The translations under genes and the position numbers were made by a program. Below the pieces are notes generated by a model. The model saw only the letters and a list, made by a program, of their open reading frames with translations, searched no databases and had not been told where the DNA came from. This document shows, piece by piece, positions 51,911-61,302 of a DNA stretch of 64,000 nt; the first letter of the stretch is position 1; each line of letters starts with the position of its first letter. This DNA is from Luteibacter anthropi. Lineage in GTDB: Bacteria > Pseudomonadota > Gammaproteobacteria > Xanthomonadales > Rhodanobacteraceae. The stretch covers positions 1 through 64,000 of the forward strand of contig NZ_JAARLZ010000008.1 in the NCBI RefSeq assembly GCF_011759365.1, given 5' to 3'.

Positions 51911-54900
51911 CTAGCGTTCCAGGCGGTAGTTCAGGCTGGCGCGGGAGAAGTCGGTGGCGTTTTGCGCTTCGAAGTTCCAGCGGTGGCTGAGGATGTAGCG
52001 CAGGGTGATGACCTGGCCGGGGTCGAAGAGACCTACGCCGTAGCTGAGGTAGAGGCGGGGGGAGAGGTATTTGCCTACCGTGAAGGCCGAGGTGCCGCCC
52101 AGCGCATCGTTGTTGCTGACGCCAATGTCGTCTACGCCGATCTTCGAGCCCACGCTCTTCGCCAGCAGGTCGCCTGCCGCCGAGCCCAGAGCCTGTGCCG
52201 CCGCGCCCACCATGTTGCCTTCGCCACCCTTCACCTGCGACAACGGCTTGCCCGTCACGAGGTAGGAGAGGGCGTCGGACTGTTCCATCACCGGGTTCGA
52301 GAACACCGTGAGTACCGGGCGCTGCGCTGTGCCCGAAACGTACAGGCCCACCTTCTGGCCATCGTCGATGGTGGCATTCGGATTCAGCGTGCGCGCCGCG
52401 CGGATGTTCAGGCCCGGATTGTCGATGGGCGTGGAGGCGAACAACAGCTGGCCCTGCTCGATGCGCAGATCCTGGCCGTACGCCTTGTACGTGCCATCGA
52501 CGCCGATCTGGCCCTGGCCCGTGGTGGCACGGCCCGGGCGCTCGCGGACATCCAGCTGGCCCGTGATGCGGCCATCGATGCCGAAGCCCACCAGATGCAC
52601 CTTCTGGCCAAGATCGACACGGATATCCGCCGTGATCGGCGAGGCCTGCGCCGCCGCTTCTTGCTGCTTCTCGTCTACCACCACGACATCACTCGATGCC
52701 TTGGTCGCGCCCGCACCCGGCAGCTTCTCGACATTGACGTCCGCCATGTCGATGTTGAGCTTGCCGCTCACGTTCATGCCCTTGGCATCCTGCACGATCA
52801 GGATATCGGGCGAGATCACCGCCTTCGCGGCAGGAATATCCACCGCCGTGAACTTCGAGCCCTCCACGCCCACGCGCATCTGCGCACCTTCGCCGAGGGC
52901 GGCATTGCCCTTCACCGAGAGCGTGCCGTCACCCGAACGGATGGTGCCGTCCACGATGAAATTCTTCGCATCGGTCGTGTTGACGCTGATGCGTCCGTCC
53001 TTGAGCTTCAGGCCGGCGCTGGGCACTTCCGCCGCAAAACCATCCAGCACGGCACTGCCCGTAACGGCCGGTGCGGCAACCGTGCCTCCCAGGCCGAAGT
53101 TGCCATGCAGGCCGCCCTTCACCTCGGCCAGCTCCGTGGTGAACAACTCCACGAACGACAGGCTCTTCAGCTGAAGCGAGATGTTGCCGCCGAGTGCCTG
53201 CTGGGCGCCGCTGATCGACACGTTGCCGTCGATGCTGCCGCCATCATTGATCGCGGCACGCAGCGTCAGGCGCTGATTGTCCGGTGCAAGCTGGGCATTG
53301 GCACTGAGGTTGTCGTACACCAGCAGGGGGCGATCCGCATGATCGGTATACGCCACGGAGCCATGCGTGCTGGTGATGTTCGCCTGGCCCGACAAGGCGC
53401 CCGCTGCGGTGCGACGCACGTTGCCATCGCCTTCGAGGATGCCTTCCGCACGGATCGGCGTATTCGATGCTTCCGCCAGCGACATCAGCAGGGCCAGCGG
53501 CACGCGACGCAGGCGGTAGCTTGCGTCGAGATTGCCCGCCTTGTCCTGCTTGCCCGCAACGCACAGCACCGGATCGCCTGCGGTAAGGCAAAGGTCGCTC
53601 ATGCTCGCCGCGCCATCCTTCCACGCAAGCTGGCTCGCGTTCTGGAGGCGCCAGCGGGGCAGGCCCTGGAAATCGATATCCAGCCGGGAAAGGCTGCCGT
53701 TCCACGCACCATCTTTCAGAGAGCCGGAAAGCGTCAGGTCGGCCGCCAGCGGACGGCCCTTCGCTTCGACGGTGAGCTGATGTTTCTGTTCGTTACCGTC
53801 GGCGTTGATGGCGATACGGTCGAACACGAGTCCGCTGGTCACGGCGTTGTTGCCGATCACGACGAGCTTGCCACCGGGCTTGCCGATATCCGGCACGTCA
53901 GCATCAACGCTGAGCGCGTCGATCTTCTGCCCGGCGTAGACGATGGCATTGCCGCGCAGGTTCGCCTTCACGGCGAGATCGGGCCAACGTCCCTTCACAC
54001 CCACATCGCCCTGCACACGGCCACCGGCATCCGGTAACCAATCGCCCAGCGATGCGATGGCGAGTTTCAGCGTGGCATCGTTGGCCGTGTCGCCCTTTGC
54101 ATCGAGGCGGATCGTGCTGCCGCCGGAGGCGAGGTCGAGATTGCCGTTCACCACCTCGTTGGGTTTCAGTTCGAGCTTGCCGCTGCCGCGCAGCGGACGC
54201 TTGCGAAGCGTACCGTCGAGCTTGCGCAGGTCGAGGGTGCCCAGCGGACCGTCCTTCGCGAGATGGCCTTCGGTGGAAAGATCGAGATTGAGTGCACCGC
54301 TCCATTCGGCAAGCAGCTGCCCGGGATCGAAGCGCTGCCCCTTCAGGTCGAGCTTCCACGCCATCTCGGGCTTCAGCGTGATCGTACCGCTGGCGGCGAG
54401 ATCGCCGTTGGGCTGCTTCAGTTCAAGGGTGTGCAGGTCGATGGCTTCGGGTTTGCCATCGAGATCGAGGGTGAACTTGCCTACATGGCCAGGTGGGCCG
54501 ATATCGACATCACCCCCGGCGTGATAAGCCTCGGCGCCGCCCTTGAAGGTGAGCGTGCCTGCACTGGCAAGATCCTGACCGGCGACGTTGGCGGGAACGA
54601 GGACGTCCTTCCAGGTAAGCGCCAGATCGGCGTTCAGCGGCTGGGCGGCGATTTCCACCGTGCCCCTGGCCGTAAGCGAGCCCTTCACCTGCGGCGAGCC
54701 CACCGTGAGTTCTTCGAGGGTGAGGCGCTTGTAGTCGTGATCGAACGACGCCTTCATCGGTGCGAGGCGCACGCGGTAATCGTTGAGATCGAGATTGCCG
54801 GTGAGGTTGGCACCATAGCGGTCGCCCGAGCCTTCCACGGCCAGCCCAAGCGACTGCAACGAACTGTTGCCGATCAGCGGCTTGGGATCGAAGCCCGGCG

Positions 54901-55660
54901 CGTTGATCTTCGCCGTCCAGGCAAAGTCACCGCTCTGCACGAGGTTTGCATCCACCTGGGCCACGAAGGGCAGGCGCAGCTTCACGATGGTGTGCGCTTT
55001 CTTGCCGTCGCTGTGGGCTTCCACGTCGCCGGCGTATTCCACATCGCCGAGCTTCCAGGAGAACGATGCCTTGCCGTCGCCGCTGTAGCCCTTGCCGACG
55101 GCGAGCTTGCCGCCAAGGTCGGCCTGACCATCCGGGGCGCGCAAGGCGAGCGTCTTCAGTTCGAGACCGTTGCCGGTCCACGAGCCGGCGAGGTCGAGCG
55201 AAGTGGATTCGAACAGCGGCTGCCCGGCCTGCGTGACCTTTACATGGCCCACACGCACCTTGTCGAACACCATGTCGAGCGGCGGCTTCAGCGAGAACGG
55301 TTCGGAAGGCTGGTCGGGCTCGGGCTGGCTCGCCGGCAGGGCGACGTCCACGCCATCCACGCTCAGGTCGAACACATGCGCACGCTTGCGCAGCAATGCT
55401 CCAAACGCGTAATCGACATGCGCCGTAGCCACGCGCACGTCCATGCCTTTGCCATCGTTGTAGCGCACGCCCTTCAGGTCCAGCGGACCGGCGAGGCGGC
55501 CCTCGGCCTGTTCGACGGAGAGTGCGTTATCGGTGAAGCCCTTCGCGCGCTCCAGCGCGAAGCGCAGGCCGGAGGCCGTGCCCACCAGCCACCACACGCC
55601 CATCGCCACGACCAGCAATACGATGCCCAGGGCGATGCCGGCGCGGATCAACCATTTCAT
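51911..55660 (-). CDS. tamB: Translocation and assembly module TamB
   Basis: TamB is an inner-membrane-anchored, AsmA-like bridge that works with TamA in outer-membrane protein or phospholipid transport. The product is about 1,249 residues from the ATG at 55,660, which is preceded by GAGGAG. A GTG at 55,675, overlapping the tamA stop as GTGA, would add five residues. There is an N-terminal membrane anchor (about 2-24), a very long repetitive beta-rich region with Gly/Asp repeats and a C-terminal DUF490 domain. The latter ends in the family-like NFEAQNATDFSRASLNYRLER (in parts). The gene is downstream of tamA on the same strand. Confidence 0.94.
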   Translation of the reverse strand: MKWLIRAGIALGIVLLVVAMGVWWLVGTASGLRFALERAKGFTDNALSVEQAEGRLAGPLDLKGVRYNDGKGMDVRVATAHVDYAFGALLRKRAHVFDLSVDGVDVALPASQPEPDQPSEPFSLKPPLDMVFDKVRVGHVKVTQAGQPLFESTSLDLAGSWTGNGLELKTLALRAPDGQADLGGKLAVGKGYSGDGKASFSWKLGDVEYAGDVEAHSDGKKAHTIVKLRLPFVAQVDANLVQSGDFAWTAKINAPGFDPKPLIGNSSLQSLGLAVEGSGDRYGANLTGNLDLNDYRVRLAPMKASFDHDYKRLTLEELTVGSPQVKGSLTARGTVEIAAQPLNADLALTWKDVLVPANVAGQDLASAGTLTFKGGAEAYHAGGDVDIGPPGHVGKFTLDLDGKPEAIDLHTLELKQPNGDLAASGTITLKPEMAWKLDLKGQRFDPGQLLAEWSGALNLDLSTEGHLAKDGPLGTLDLRKLDGTLRKRPLRGSGKLELKPNEVVNGNLDLASGGSTIRLDAKGDTANDATLKLAIASLGDWLPDAGGRVQGDVGVKGRWPDLAVKANLRGNAIVYAGQKIDALSVDADVPDIGKPGGKLVVIGNNAVTSGLVFDRIAINADGNEQKHQLTVEAKGRPLAADLTLSGSLKDGAWNGSLSRLDIDFQGLPRWRLQNASQLAWKDGAASMSDLCLTAGDPVLCVAGKQDKAGNLDASYRLRRVPLALLMSLAEASNTPIRAEGILEGDGNVRRTAAGALSGQANITSTHGSVAYTDHADRPLLVYDNLSANAQLAPDNQRLTLRAAINDGGSIDGNVSISGAQQALGGNISLQLKSLSFVELFTTELAEVKGGLHGNFGLGGTVAAPAVTGSAVLDGFAAEVPSAGLKLKDGRISVNTTDAKNFIVDGTIRSGDGTLSVKGNAALGEGAQMRVGVEGSKFTAVDIPAAKAVISPDILIVQDAKGMNVSGKLNIDMADVNVEKLPGAGATKASSDVVVVDEKQQEAAAQASPITADIRVDLGQKVHLVGFGIDGRITGQLDVRERPGRATTGQGQIGVDGTYKAYGQDLRIEQGQLLFASTPIDNPGLNIRAARTLNPNATIDDGQKVGLYVSGTAQRPVLTVFSNPVMEQSDALSYLVTGKPLSQVKGGEGNMVGAAAQALGSAAGDLLAKSVGSKIGVDDIGVSNNDALGGTSAFTVGKYLSPRLYLSYGVGLFDPGQVITLRYILSHRWNFEAQNATDFSRASLNYRLER

Positions 55661-55671
55661 GCCGGTGCTCC

Positions 55672-57438
55672 TCACAGGTCGGGCCCGATGACGACATGCA
55701 GATGGATGCCGTGTTCGTTCTTGTCACCCACGGGTACGGCCACGTCGGCGCGGATCATGCCCACGGGGGAGAGCCAGCGGATGCCGAGGCCCGTGCCCAC
55801 GCGGGGGCTGTAATTGGTGCCGGTGAAGGCGTTGCCTGCATCGACGAAAGCGGCCATGCCCCAGTTCTTCGTGAAGTAATGTTCTACCTCGGTGCTGCCC
55901 ACCAGCAGGCCTTCGCCACCGATCACGCGGTTGTACTGGTTGCGCGGGCCGATGCTCTCGAAGTCGTAGCCGCGCACGGAGCGGTCGCCACCGGCGAAGA
56001 AGCGCAGCTGCGGCGGCAGGTCGCTGAAGTTGTTTGTCCAGATCTTGCCGGCCGTGCCGCGCAGGATCAGGCGGTTGTTGCCCCAGAACGAGCGGATCCA
56101 CTTCGCATCGCCCATGACCTGCGAGAAGCTTGCGTCCGAAAGCAACGTGCCTGCCGTGCTGCGCGCGGTCAGCGTGAGCGACCAGCCGTTGCGCACGAAG
56201 GTCGGGTTGTCGCCGCTTTTGCGGGCCAGGGTGATTTCGGGGTAGAGCAGGGTGCTGCGTCCCCGTTCGAGTCCGAGCGCGTTATCGCCTTCGCCACCGC
56301 GCTTGCCCACGGTGAAGGTGCCTGAAAGCGCATTGATGCCGATGGTGCGCTGCCAGCCGTGCCACATGCGGGTTTCGTTGGCCACCAGCTGCAATGTGCG
56401 CGACTTCGACGTGACGGTGTTGGCATCACGGAAATTCGCGCCGAAGTTGAAGCTGCGCTGGTTGGTGCCGGGCATGGGTATCTGGTACAGCGTGGACAGC
56501 GTTTTCAGGCGCTGGGCCAGCACCAGTTCGTTTTTCCACTTGTGGCCGCGGTCGTTGATCCAGCGTTTCTCGATGCCACCGCGCACGCCGGCGCCGGTGT
56601 CGGTGCCGAAGAACGGACCGCCGGTATAGACGGTGCGCTTGGCAGGCGCGAGATCCACATCGATGTCGATATGGCCTTCCTTTGCGTTGTCGGTATCGGG
56701 GATGACGTTCACCACCGAGAAGTAGTCGGCACCGTTGAGGGCCTGCTGCAACTGGAGCAGCTGGCTCTGCGAGAAGTAGTCGCCGCTCTTGAACGGTACA
56801 TAGCGTTCGAGGAAGCCATCGCGGAATTGCGAATTCTTGAAGTGGATGGTGCCGTAGCGATAGCGCTGGCCCGCGTCCCACTTGAGCTGGATGGCCGCGC
56901 TGTGTTCCGCGCGATTGACCTCGACGCGCCGGGTGACCAGGCGCGCATCGAGAAAGCCCGTGGCGGTGAGCTGGCTGCTGATGGCGTCGCGTGCGGCATC
57001 GTACTGGCCGTCGTTGAGGCGCTGGCCCTTCAGGTCGTTCATGGCGCGCACGAAGTGACGCACGGAAGGTACCTTCCCGGCCACCTCGTCCATCTCCACC
57101 GACACGCTCTGGATAACGACGGGCACGCCCGGTACCACGTGCAGCGTCACCTGCCAGTCATTGCCCACCTGCTTCAGGTCGCCCGTGGCCGTGGCTTCGT
57201 AGTAGCCGTAAGGCCGCAAGGCGGCCTGCACCTCGTCGGGTGCCTTTTCGTAGAGGCGGCGTACCTGGGCGGCGGTGACATCGCGCTTGGCGTACTGGCT
57301 GAGGCCCACGCTGGCGACGATGGCGCCTTTCAGGTTGTCGTCGACACCGTCGACATTCAGCACGACGCCCGCGTGTGCGAGCGTCGGCAGGAGGAACCAC
57401 GGCAGAAGCAGCAGTCCATGGCGTCTTGGTAGGCGCAT
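55672..57438 (-). CDS. tamA: Outer-membrane assembly factor TamA
   Basis: TamA is a BamA-family beta-barrel protein with N-terminal POTRA domains (about residues 22-250) and a 16-strand barrel. The 588-residue precursor starts at the ATG at 57,438 (AGGAC upstream) with a Sec signal peptide ending at THAHA (about residue 24). Barrel features include the conserved RFFAGGDRSVRGYDFESIGP (in parts) near residue 460 and the C-terminal strand HLHVVIGPDL. It is coupled to tamB. Confidence 0.95.
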   Translation of the reverse strand: MRLPRRHGLLLLPWFLLPTLAHAGVVLNVDGVDDNLKGAIVASVGLSQYAKRDVTAAQVRRLYEKAPDEVQAALRPYGYYEATATGDLKQVGNDWQVTLHVVPGVPVVIQSVSVEMDEVAGKVPSVRHFVRAMNDLKGQRLNDGQYDAARDAISSQLTATGFLDARLVTRRVEVNRAEHSAAIQLKWDAGQRYRYGTIHFKNSQFRDGFLERYVPFKSGDYFSQSQLLQLQQALNGADYFSVVNVIPDTDNAKEGHIDIDVDLAPAKRTVYTGGPFFGTDTGAGVRGGIEKRWINDRGHKWKNELVLAQRLKTLSTLYQIPMPGTNQRSFNFGANFRDANTVTSKSRTLQLVANETRMWHGWQRTIGINALSGTFTVGKRGGEGDNALGLERGRSTLLYPEITLARKSGDNPTFVRNGWSLTLTARSTAGTLLSDASFSQVMGDAKWIRSFWGNNRLILRGTAGKIWTNNFSDLPPQLRFFAGGDRSVRGYDFESIGPRNQYNRVIGGEGLLVGSTEVEHYFTKNWGMAAFVDAGNAFTGTNYSPRVGTGLGIRWLSPVGMIRADVAVPVGDKNEHGIHLHVVIGPDL

Positions 57439-57616
57439 GAGCGTCCTGGTCCGATCGTGTTCCAAGGCCGTGCACGAGACACGGCCGCTAGCGGGGGCGC
57501 GCCTGGCATCCCCTGACAGTGTGTGTCTGGACGTAACTTACCCCGCGACGTGCGGAAGTGTCGATAGTGCAATCGGCGGAAACATGAACGCCGAGAAGGA
57601 TTTGAGTGCGGGATGT

Positions 57617-57646
57617 GAAGACGGCCTCCCAAGGGAGGCCGTCTTC
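57617..57646. terminator. Perfect palindrome after the glucan synthase
   Basis: GAAGACGGCCTCCC, AA, GGGAGGCCGTCTTC forms a 14-base-pair stem. It lies 24 bases beyond the stop of the minus-strand glucan synthase gene. T tracts are lacking on both sides, so termination strength is uncertain. Confidence 0.65.
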
Positions 57647-57670
57647 ATGGTGTTGCTGCAAGGCGTTGGA

Positions 57671-60307
57671 TCAGCCCGCTTCGTCACCCGAACGGAAGGC
57701 GATCCATGCGCCGACCATGGCCGACACGTAGGGAATCGACTGTGCCGCCAGGATGAACATCCACAGCGTGCTCTCGACGTAGCTGGTGCCGTAGTGCGTG
57801 GCCATGCCGATGATGGCCAGCAGCAGGGCCACCGCCATCAGTACTTCCTCGCGCACGGGGCTGAATGCGGCGAAGCTGCTGCCACCCATGCGACGGCTCT
57901 TGGCCGTGACGACGAAGGCCGTCTTCTCGCGGGTGAGGCCATGCAGGATGCCGCGCGCGATGGCGTGCGACAGGCCCATGCTGGCCACGGAGGCCATGAT
58001 GGTGTCGTACCAGCTGCACGGGACACGCGCACGGTAGAGCACCACGCCGAAGATGGCCTTGGCGAAGAAGAAGCCGATCACGGGGATCAGGAACAGCTGC
58101 ATCGGCAGGTTGAAGTAGTCCGGTGCGGCGATCATGCCGGCGGTCCACAACAGGCCCATCATCGTGAACACGTAATGCAGCGCGTCGGCGAACCAGCTGA
58201 ACCAGCCCGTGAGGAAATGGAAGCGCTGGCCTGCCGAAAGCGGGCCCTTGCGGGTCATCCAGCTCCAGCGGCCCTTGAGGATCTGCATGGCGCCGAAGGC
58301 CCAGCGATAGCGCTGGCTCTTGTACGCCTTGAAGTCGGCCGGGGTGAGGCCCTTGCCCATCAGTTCGTCCACGTACACCAGCTCGTAGCCGGCGTGCATG
58401 AGGCGCAGGCCCAGCTCGGCGTCTTCGCAGATCGTCCACTCCGACCAGCCGCCCGTGCCTTCCAGTGCGGAGCGACGGACCATGGTCATGGTGCCGTGCT
58501 GGATGATGGCGTTGCGCTCGTTGCGATGGTGCATGCCGATGCGGAAGAAGCCGTCGTATTCCCAGGCGGTCATGCGGCGGAAACGGTTCTTCTCGAAGTC
58601 GCGGTGCGCCTGCGGGCACTGCACCACGGCCACCTTCGAGTCGTGGAAGTAGCCCGTGAGGGTGGAGAGCCAGTCTTCGCGCACCACGTAGTCGGCGTCG
58701 ATGACGGCCACCACTTCGGCGCGCTCGTCCGTGGCCGTGAGGCCGAAGTTGAGGGCACCGGCCTTGTAGCCCGGCCAGGGTTCGAGGTGGAAGAAGCGGA
58801 ACTTCGGACCCAGCTTGGCGCAGTATTCCTCCACCGGCTTCCAGACGTTCGGGTCCTTGGTGTTGTTGTCCAGCACCAGGACTTCGAAGTTCTCATAGTT
58901 GAGCGCGGCCAGCGAGTCGAGGGTGATCTGCACCATCTCCGGCGGCTCGTTGTGGCAGGCCAGGTGGATGGACACGAAGGGCTGACGTTCCACCGGGTCG
59001 GGCGTGAGCATGCCGGCATGGCGCACCCAGCTGCGTCGCCAGAGCACCTCGGTGAACTCGAAGCCGTTGATGAGCAGGATGCCGAGGATGGCCACCTGCG
59101 CCGGGAACAGCAGGATCAGCATCGCCCAGTCGAAGGGGCTCAGGTAGAAATTGAAGGGCAGGGTGGCCGACCAGACGATCAGGCCGCAGGCCAGCTGCAC
59201 CAGCCCCATGAAGAACAGGCGGCCGGTGAGCTTGAAGCGACGGAAGCGACTGCCGAACCACACCATGGGCACGAAGGCCAGCAGGGAGGCGGCCAGCGCC
59301 TTCCAGGGCCACTTCACGTCCTCGGTGACCGGGCCGGTGAAGGGGAATTTCAGCTGACGGTTGGCATCGAACATGCCCCAGTAGGCACCGGTGCGGCCTT
59401 CGCCGAGGTTTTCCTTCCAGGGCTGGTCGATGGCTTCCAGCACGTAGTAGTCGTCGATGCCCTTGCGCTTGGCGACATTGAAGAACTCGCGCAGGAAGAT
59501 CGCCTCGTTCGAGACGCTGGGGTAGGCGTACTTGTAGCGGTCGCCGTTGGACGGCCAGCCGATTTCGCCGATGACGATGTGCTTGCCGGGGAATTGATGC
59601 TGCAGGGCCTGGTAGCTGCCGTCGGTGTTGTTGCTGCCGTCGGGGTTGCGGGTGCCGATGGAGTCGGCGACACCGGCGCGGGCCTCGATGCCGTTCCAGT
59701 AAGGGAACAGGTGCACGGTGATGAAATCGACGTGGTCGGCCAGTTCGGGGTTCTGGATCCACACGTGGAACGGCTCGGCGATGGACACCGGCTGGCGCAC
59801 GGCCGCGCGCACGCGGTCGAGGTAGGCCATCATCTGTTCGGGCTTTAGGTCGCCACGGAACAGCACTTCGTTGCCGACGATGACGCGGCTGATGGTCTTC
59901 GGATAGCGATGGGCCTGGGCGATGAGGGCCTCGATCTCGCGCTCGTTGTTTTCCAGGCGCGTGTCGATCTGGGCGCCGGCCATGACGTCGAGGCCTTCCT
60001 TGTCGGCCAGGCGGATCGTCTGCGGGTTCTCCAGCATCGAGTAGGTGCGGATGCGGGGTGAGTATTTCTTGACCAGCTGCAGGTCGCCGTCGATCTGCGG
60101 ATCGGTCGATACATCGCCCTTGATGGGGTTCTGGTAGCGCTGGTAGGCGGTGAACGCGAAGCCGGGGATGGGCTGTTTCCAGTCTTCCGGGCCGTTGGGC
60201 AGGTTCGCGACGTACCAAAGCCCGACATTCAGCGCGGCAACGAGGATCGCGAGGATCAGCGCGGTGAAGATCGGGTGGCTCTTTTCGGTCTTGGTGGCAG
60301 CGCTCAA
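57671..60307 (-). CDS. ndvB: GH17-GT2 beta-glucan synthase (NdvB-like)
   Basis: The protein (878 residues from the TTG at 60,307, or 891 from the TTG at 60,346; there is no nearby ATG) fuses two enzymes. Residues about 45-330 form a GH17 glucanosyl-transfer domain with the expected acids in VIVGNEVLFRG and IGEIGWPSNGD. After about three helices, a GT2 synthase domain (about 440-750) has AVIDADYVVREDWL and the QRYRWAFGAM motif, followed by more membrane helices. This matches the NdvB-type enzymes that make periplasmic cyclic beta-1,3-glucans in Pseudomonas and rhizobia. The exact glucan linkage cannot be read from sequence. Confidence 0.9.
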   Translation of the reverse strand: MSAATKTEKSHPIFTALILAILVAALNVGLWYVANLPNGPEDWKQPIPGFAFTAYQRYQNPIKGDVSTDPQIDGDLQLVKKYSPRIRTYSMLENPQTIRLADKEGLDVMAGAQIDTRLENNEREIEALIAQAHRYPKTISRVIVGNEVLFRGDLKPEQMMAYLDRVRAAVRQPVSIAEPFHVWIQNPELADHVDFITVHLFPYWNGIEARAGVADSIGTRNPDGSNNTDGSYQALQHQFPGKHIVIGEIGWPSNGDRYKYAYPSVSNEAIFLREFFNVAKRKGIDDYYVLEAIDQPWKENLGEGRTGAYWGMFDANRQLKFPFTGPVTEDVKWPWKALAASLLAFVPMVWFGSRFRRFKLTGRLFFMGLVQLACGLIVWSATLPFNFYLSPFDWAMLILLFPAQVAILGILLINGFEFTEVLWRRSWVRHAGMLTPDPVERQPFVSIHLACHNEPPEMVQITLDSLAALNYENFEVLVLDNNTKDPNVWKPVEEYCAKLGPKFRFFHLEPWPGYKAGALNFGLTATDERAEVVAVIDADYVVREDWLSTLTGYFHDSKVAVVQCPQAHRDFEKNRFRRMTAWEYDGFFRIGMHHRNERNAIIQHGTMTMVRRSALEGTGGWSEWTICEDAELGLRLMHAGYELVYVDELMGKGLTPADFKAYKSQRYRWAFGAMQILKGRWSWMTRKGPLSAGQRFHFLTGWFSWFADALHYVFTMMGLLWTAGMIAAPDYFNLPMQLFLIPVIGFFFAKAIFGVVLYRARVPCSWYDTIMASVASMGLSHAIARGILHGLTREKTAFVVTAKSRRMGGSSFAAFSPVREEVLMAVALLLAIIGMATHYGTSYVESTLWMFILAAQSIPYVSAMVGAWIAFRSGDEAG

Positions 60308-60482
60308 AACAATCCCCGGACCGGTCGGCCCCCGAGTGGTTCGCAATGACGAGGTAATCGGGGGAGCTTAACGAACGGTGAGGGACGGCTCAACGCCGGG
60401 CTGAATGGCCGGTCAGGCTGAACTCAGTGAAATGGGCCCGCTGAAGGCCCGGTCGCGCGCAAGGCGCGCTCCTACAGGGGTA

Positions 60483-60599
60483 TCGAGGCCGGGGCGGTCG
60501 CGCAAGGCAAGGGGCGTCGAGGCCGGGGCGGTTGCGCAAGGCAAGGGGGCATCGAGGCCGGAGCGGTCGCGCAAGGCAAGGGGGTATCGAGGCCGGGCG
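60483..60599. repeat. Tandem 34-35-base repeats
   Basis: The word TCGAGGCCGG recurs at 60,483, 60,517, 60,552 and 60,587, with GCGGTCGCGCAAGGCAAGGGG after it. This gives three full copies and a partial one that merges into a REP arm. The unit contains an incomplete REP core, so the array looks like slippage or duplication of a truncated element. Confidence 0.85.
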
Positions 60600-60665
60600 G
60601 TCGCGCGCAAGGCGCGCTCCTACAAGGGTCCCGTAGCCTTGTAGGAGCGCGCCTTGCGCGCGACC
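60597..60665. repeat. REP arms in tail-to-tail orientation
   Basis: CGGTCGCGCGC...CTCCTAC precedes GTAGGAGCGCGCC...GCGACC, the reverse of the order in the other doublets, with about 15 bases between the two arms. Confidence 0.9.
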
Positions 60666-60719
60666 CCTACAGGGCGGCAACCAGGCCGGCATCCAGGGGA
60701 CAGCCGGCCCGAGATCTCC

Positions 60720-61193
60720 TTACTTGAGCAACGAGCGCAGCATCCACGCCGTCTTCTCATGGGCCTTCAGACGGCCCGTGACCATATCGGCCGTGCCCTC
60801 GTCGCCGACCTTGTCGGCCACCTTGATCACCTCGCGGGACGTGGCGGCGGCGATGTCATGGCCCTCGACCAGCTGGGTGACCATGTCCTTCCAGTCCGGC
60901 ACGCCGGCTTCTTCCTTGATCTTGGTCAGCTTGCCGAACTCGGCATACGAACCCGGGGCATACACGTCGAGGATACGGATGCGCTCGGCCACTTCGTCCA
61001 CGGCCAGCCACAGTTCGTTGTACTGGGTCTCGAACATGGTGTGCAGGCTGTTGAAGTGCGGACCGGTGACGTTCCAGTGGAACTTGTGGGTCTTCAGGTA
61101 CAGGGTGAACGTGTCGGCGAGCAGCTTGGACAGCTCCTTGGCAGCCGCTTCGCGGTCTTTCTTGTCGATGCCGATATCGATCTGTTTAGCCAT
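60720..61193 (-). CDS. dps: DNA-protecting ferritin-like protein Dps
   Basis: Dps forms a 12-subunit shell that oxidises and stores iron and protects DNA in stress. The 157-residue protein has the family sequence [22 protein letters not shown] with the ferroxidase ligands (His, Asp/Glu spread over the intersubunit site), and [24 protein letters not shown] lies seven bases before the ATG. It is divergent from hrpA across 109 bases. Regulation by OxyR or stationary-phase sigma factors is usual, but no site was identified. Confidence 0.94.
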   Translation of the reverse strand: MAKQIDIGIDKKDREAAAKELSKLLADTFTLYLKTHKFHWNVTGPHFNSLHTMFETQYNELWLAVDEVAERIRILDVYAPGSYAEFGKLTKIKEEAGVPDWKDMVTQLVEGHDIAAATSREVIKVADKVGDEGTADMVTGRLKAHEKTAWMLRSLLK

Positions 61194-61302
61194 TTTCGAC
61201 TCTCCGTGGGGTTCTGGGTAGAAATCTTAACGAGTGGCCCGATACACGTGAAATGAAACGTTCTGATCTCATCGATAGGCGCACGCTATTATTTGCGTTC
61301 CC

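Larger units (their letters stand above)
60308..60719. other. Repeat-rich gene-free interval
   Basis: No gene is supported. The interval holds one REP arm (60,449-60,478), a tandem array of 34-35-base units and an arrangement of two REP arms facing each other (60,597-60,665). Promoters for the flanking minus-strand genes were not recognised. Confidence 0.75.

Noticed and set aside
60483-60599. Tandem 35-base repeats considered as a CRISPR array
   Set aside because: The units abut without unique spacers, so it is a simple tandem repeat.
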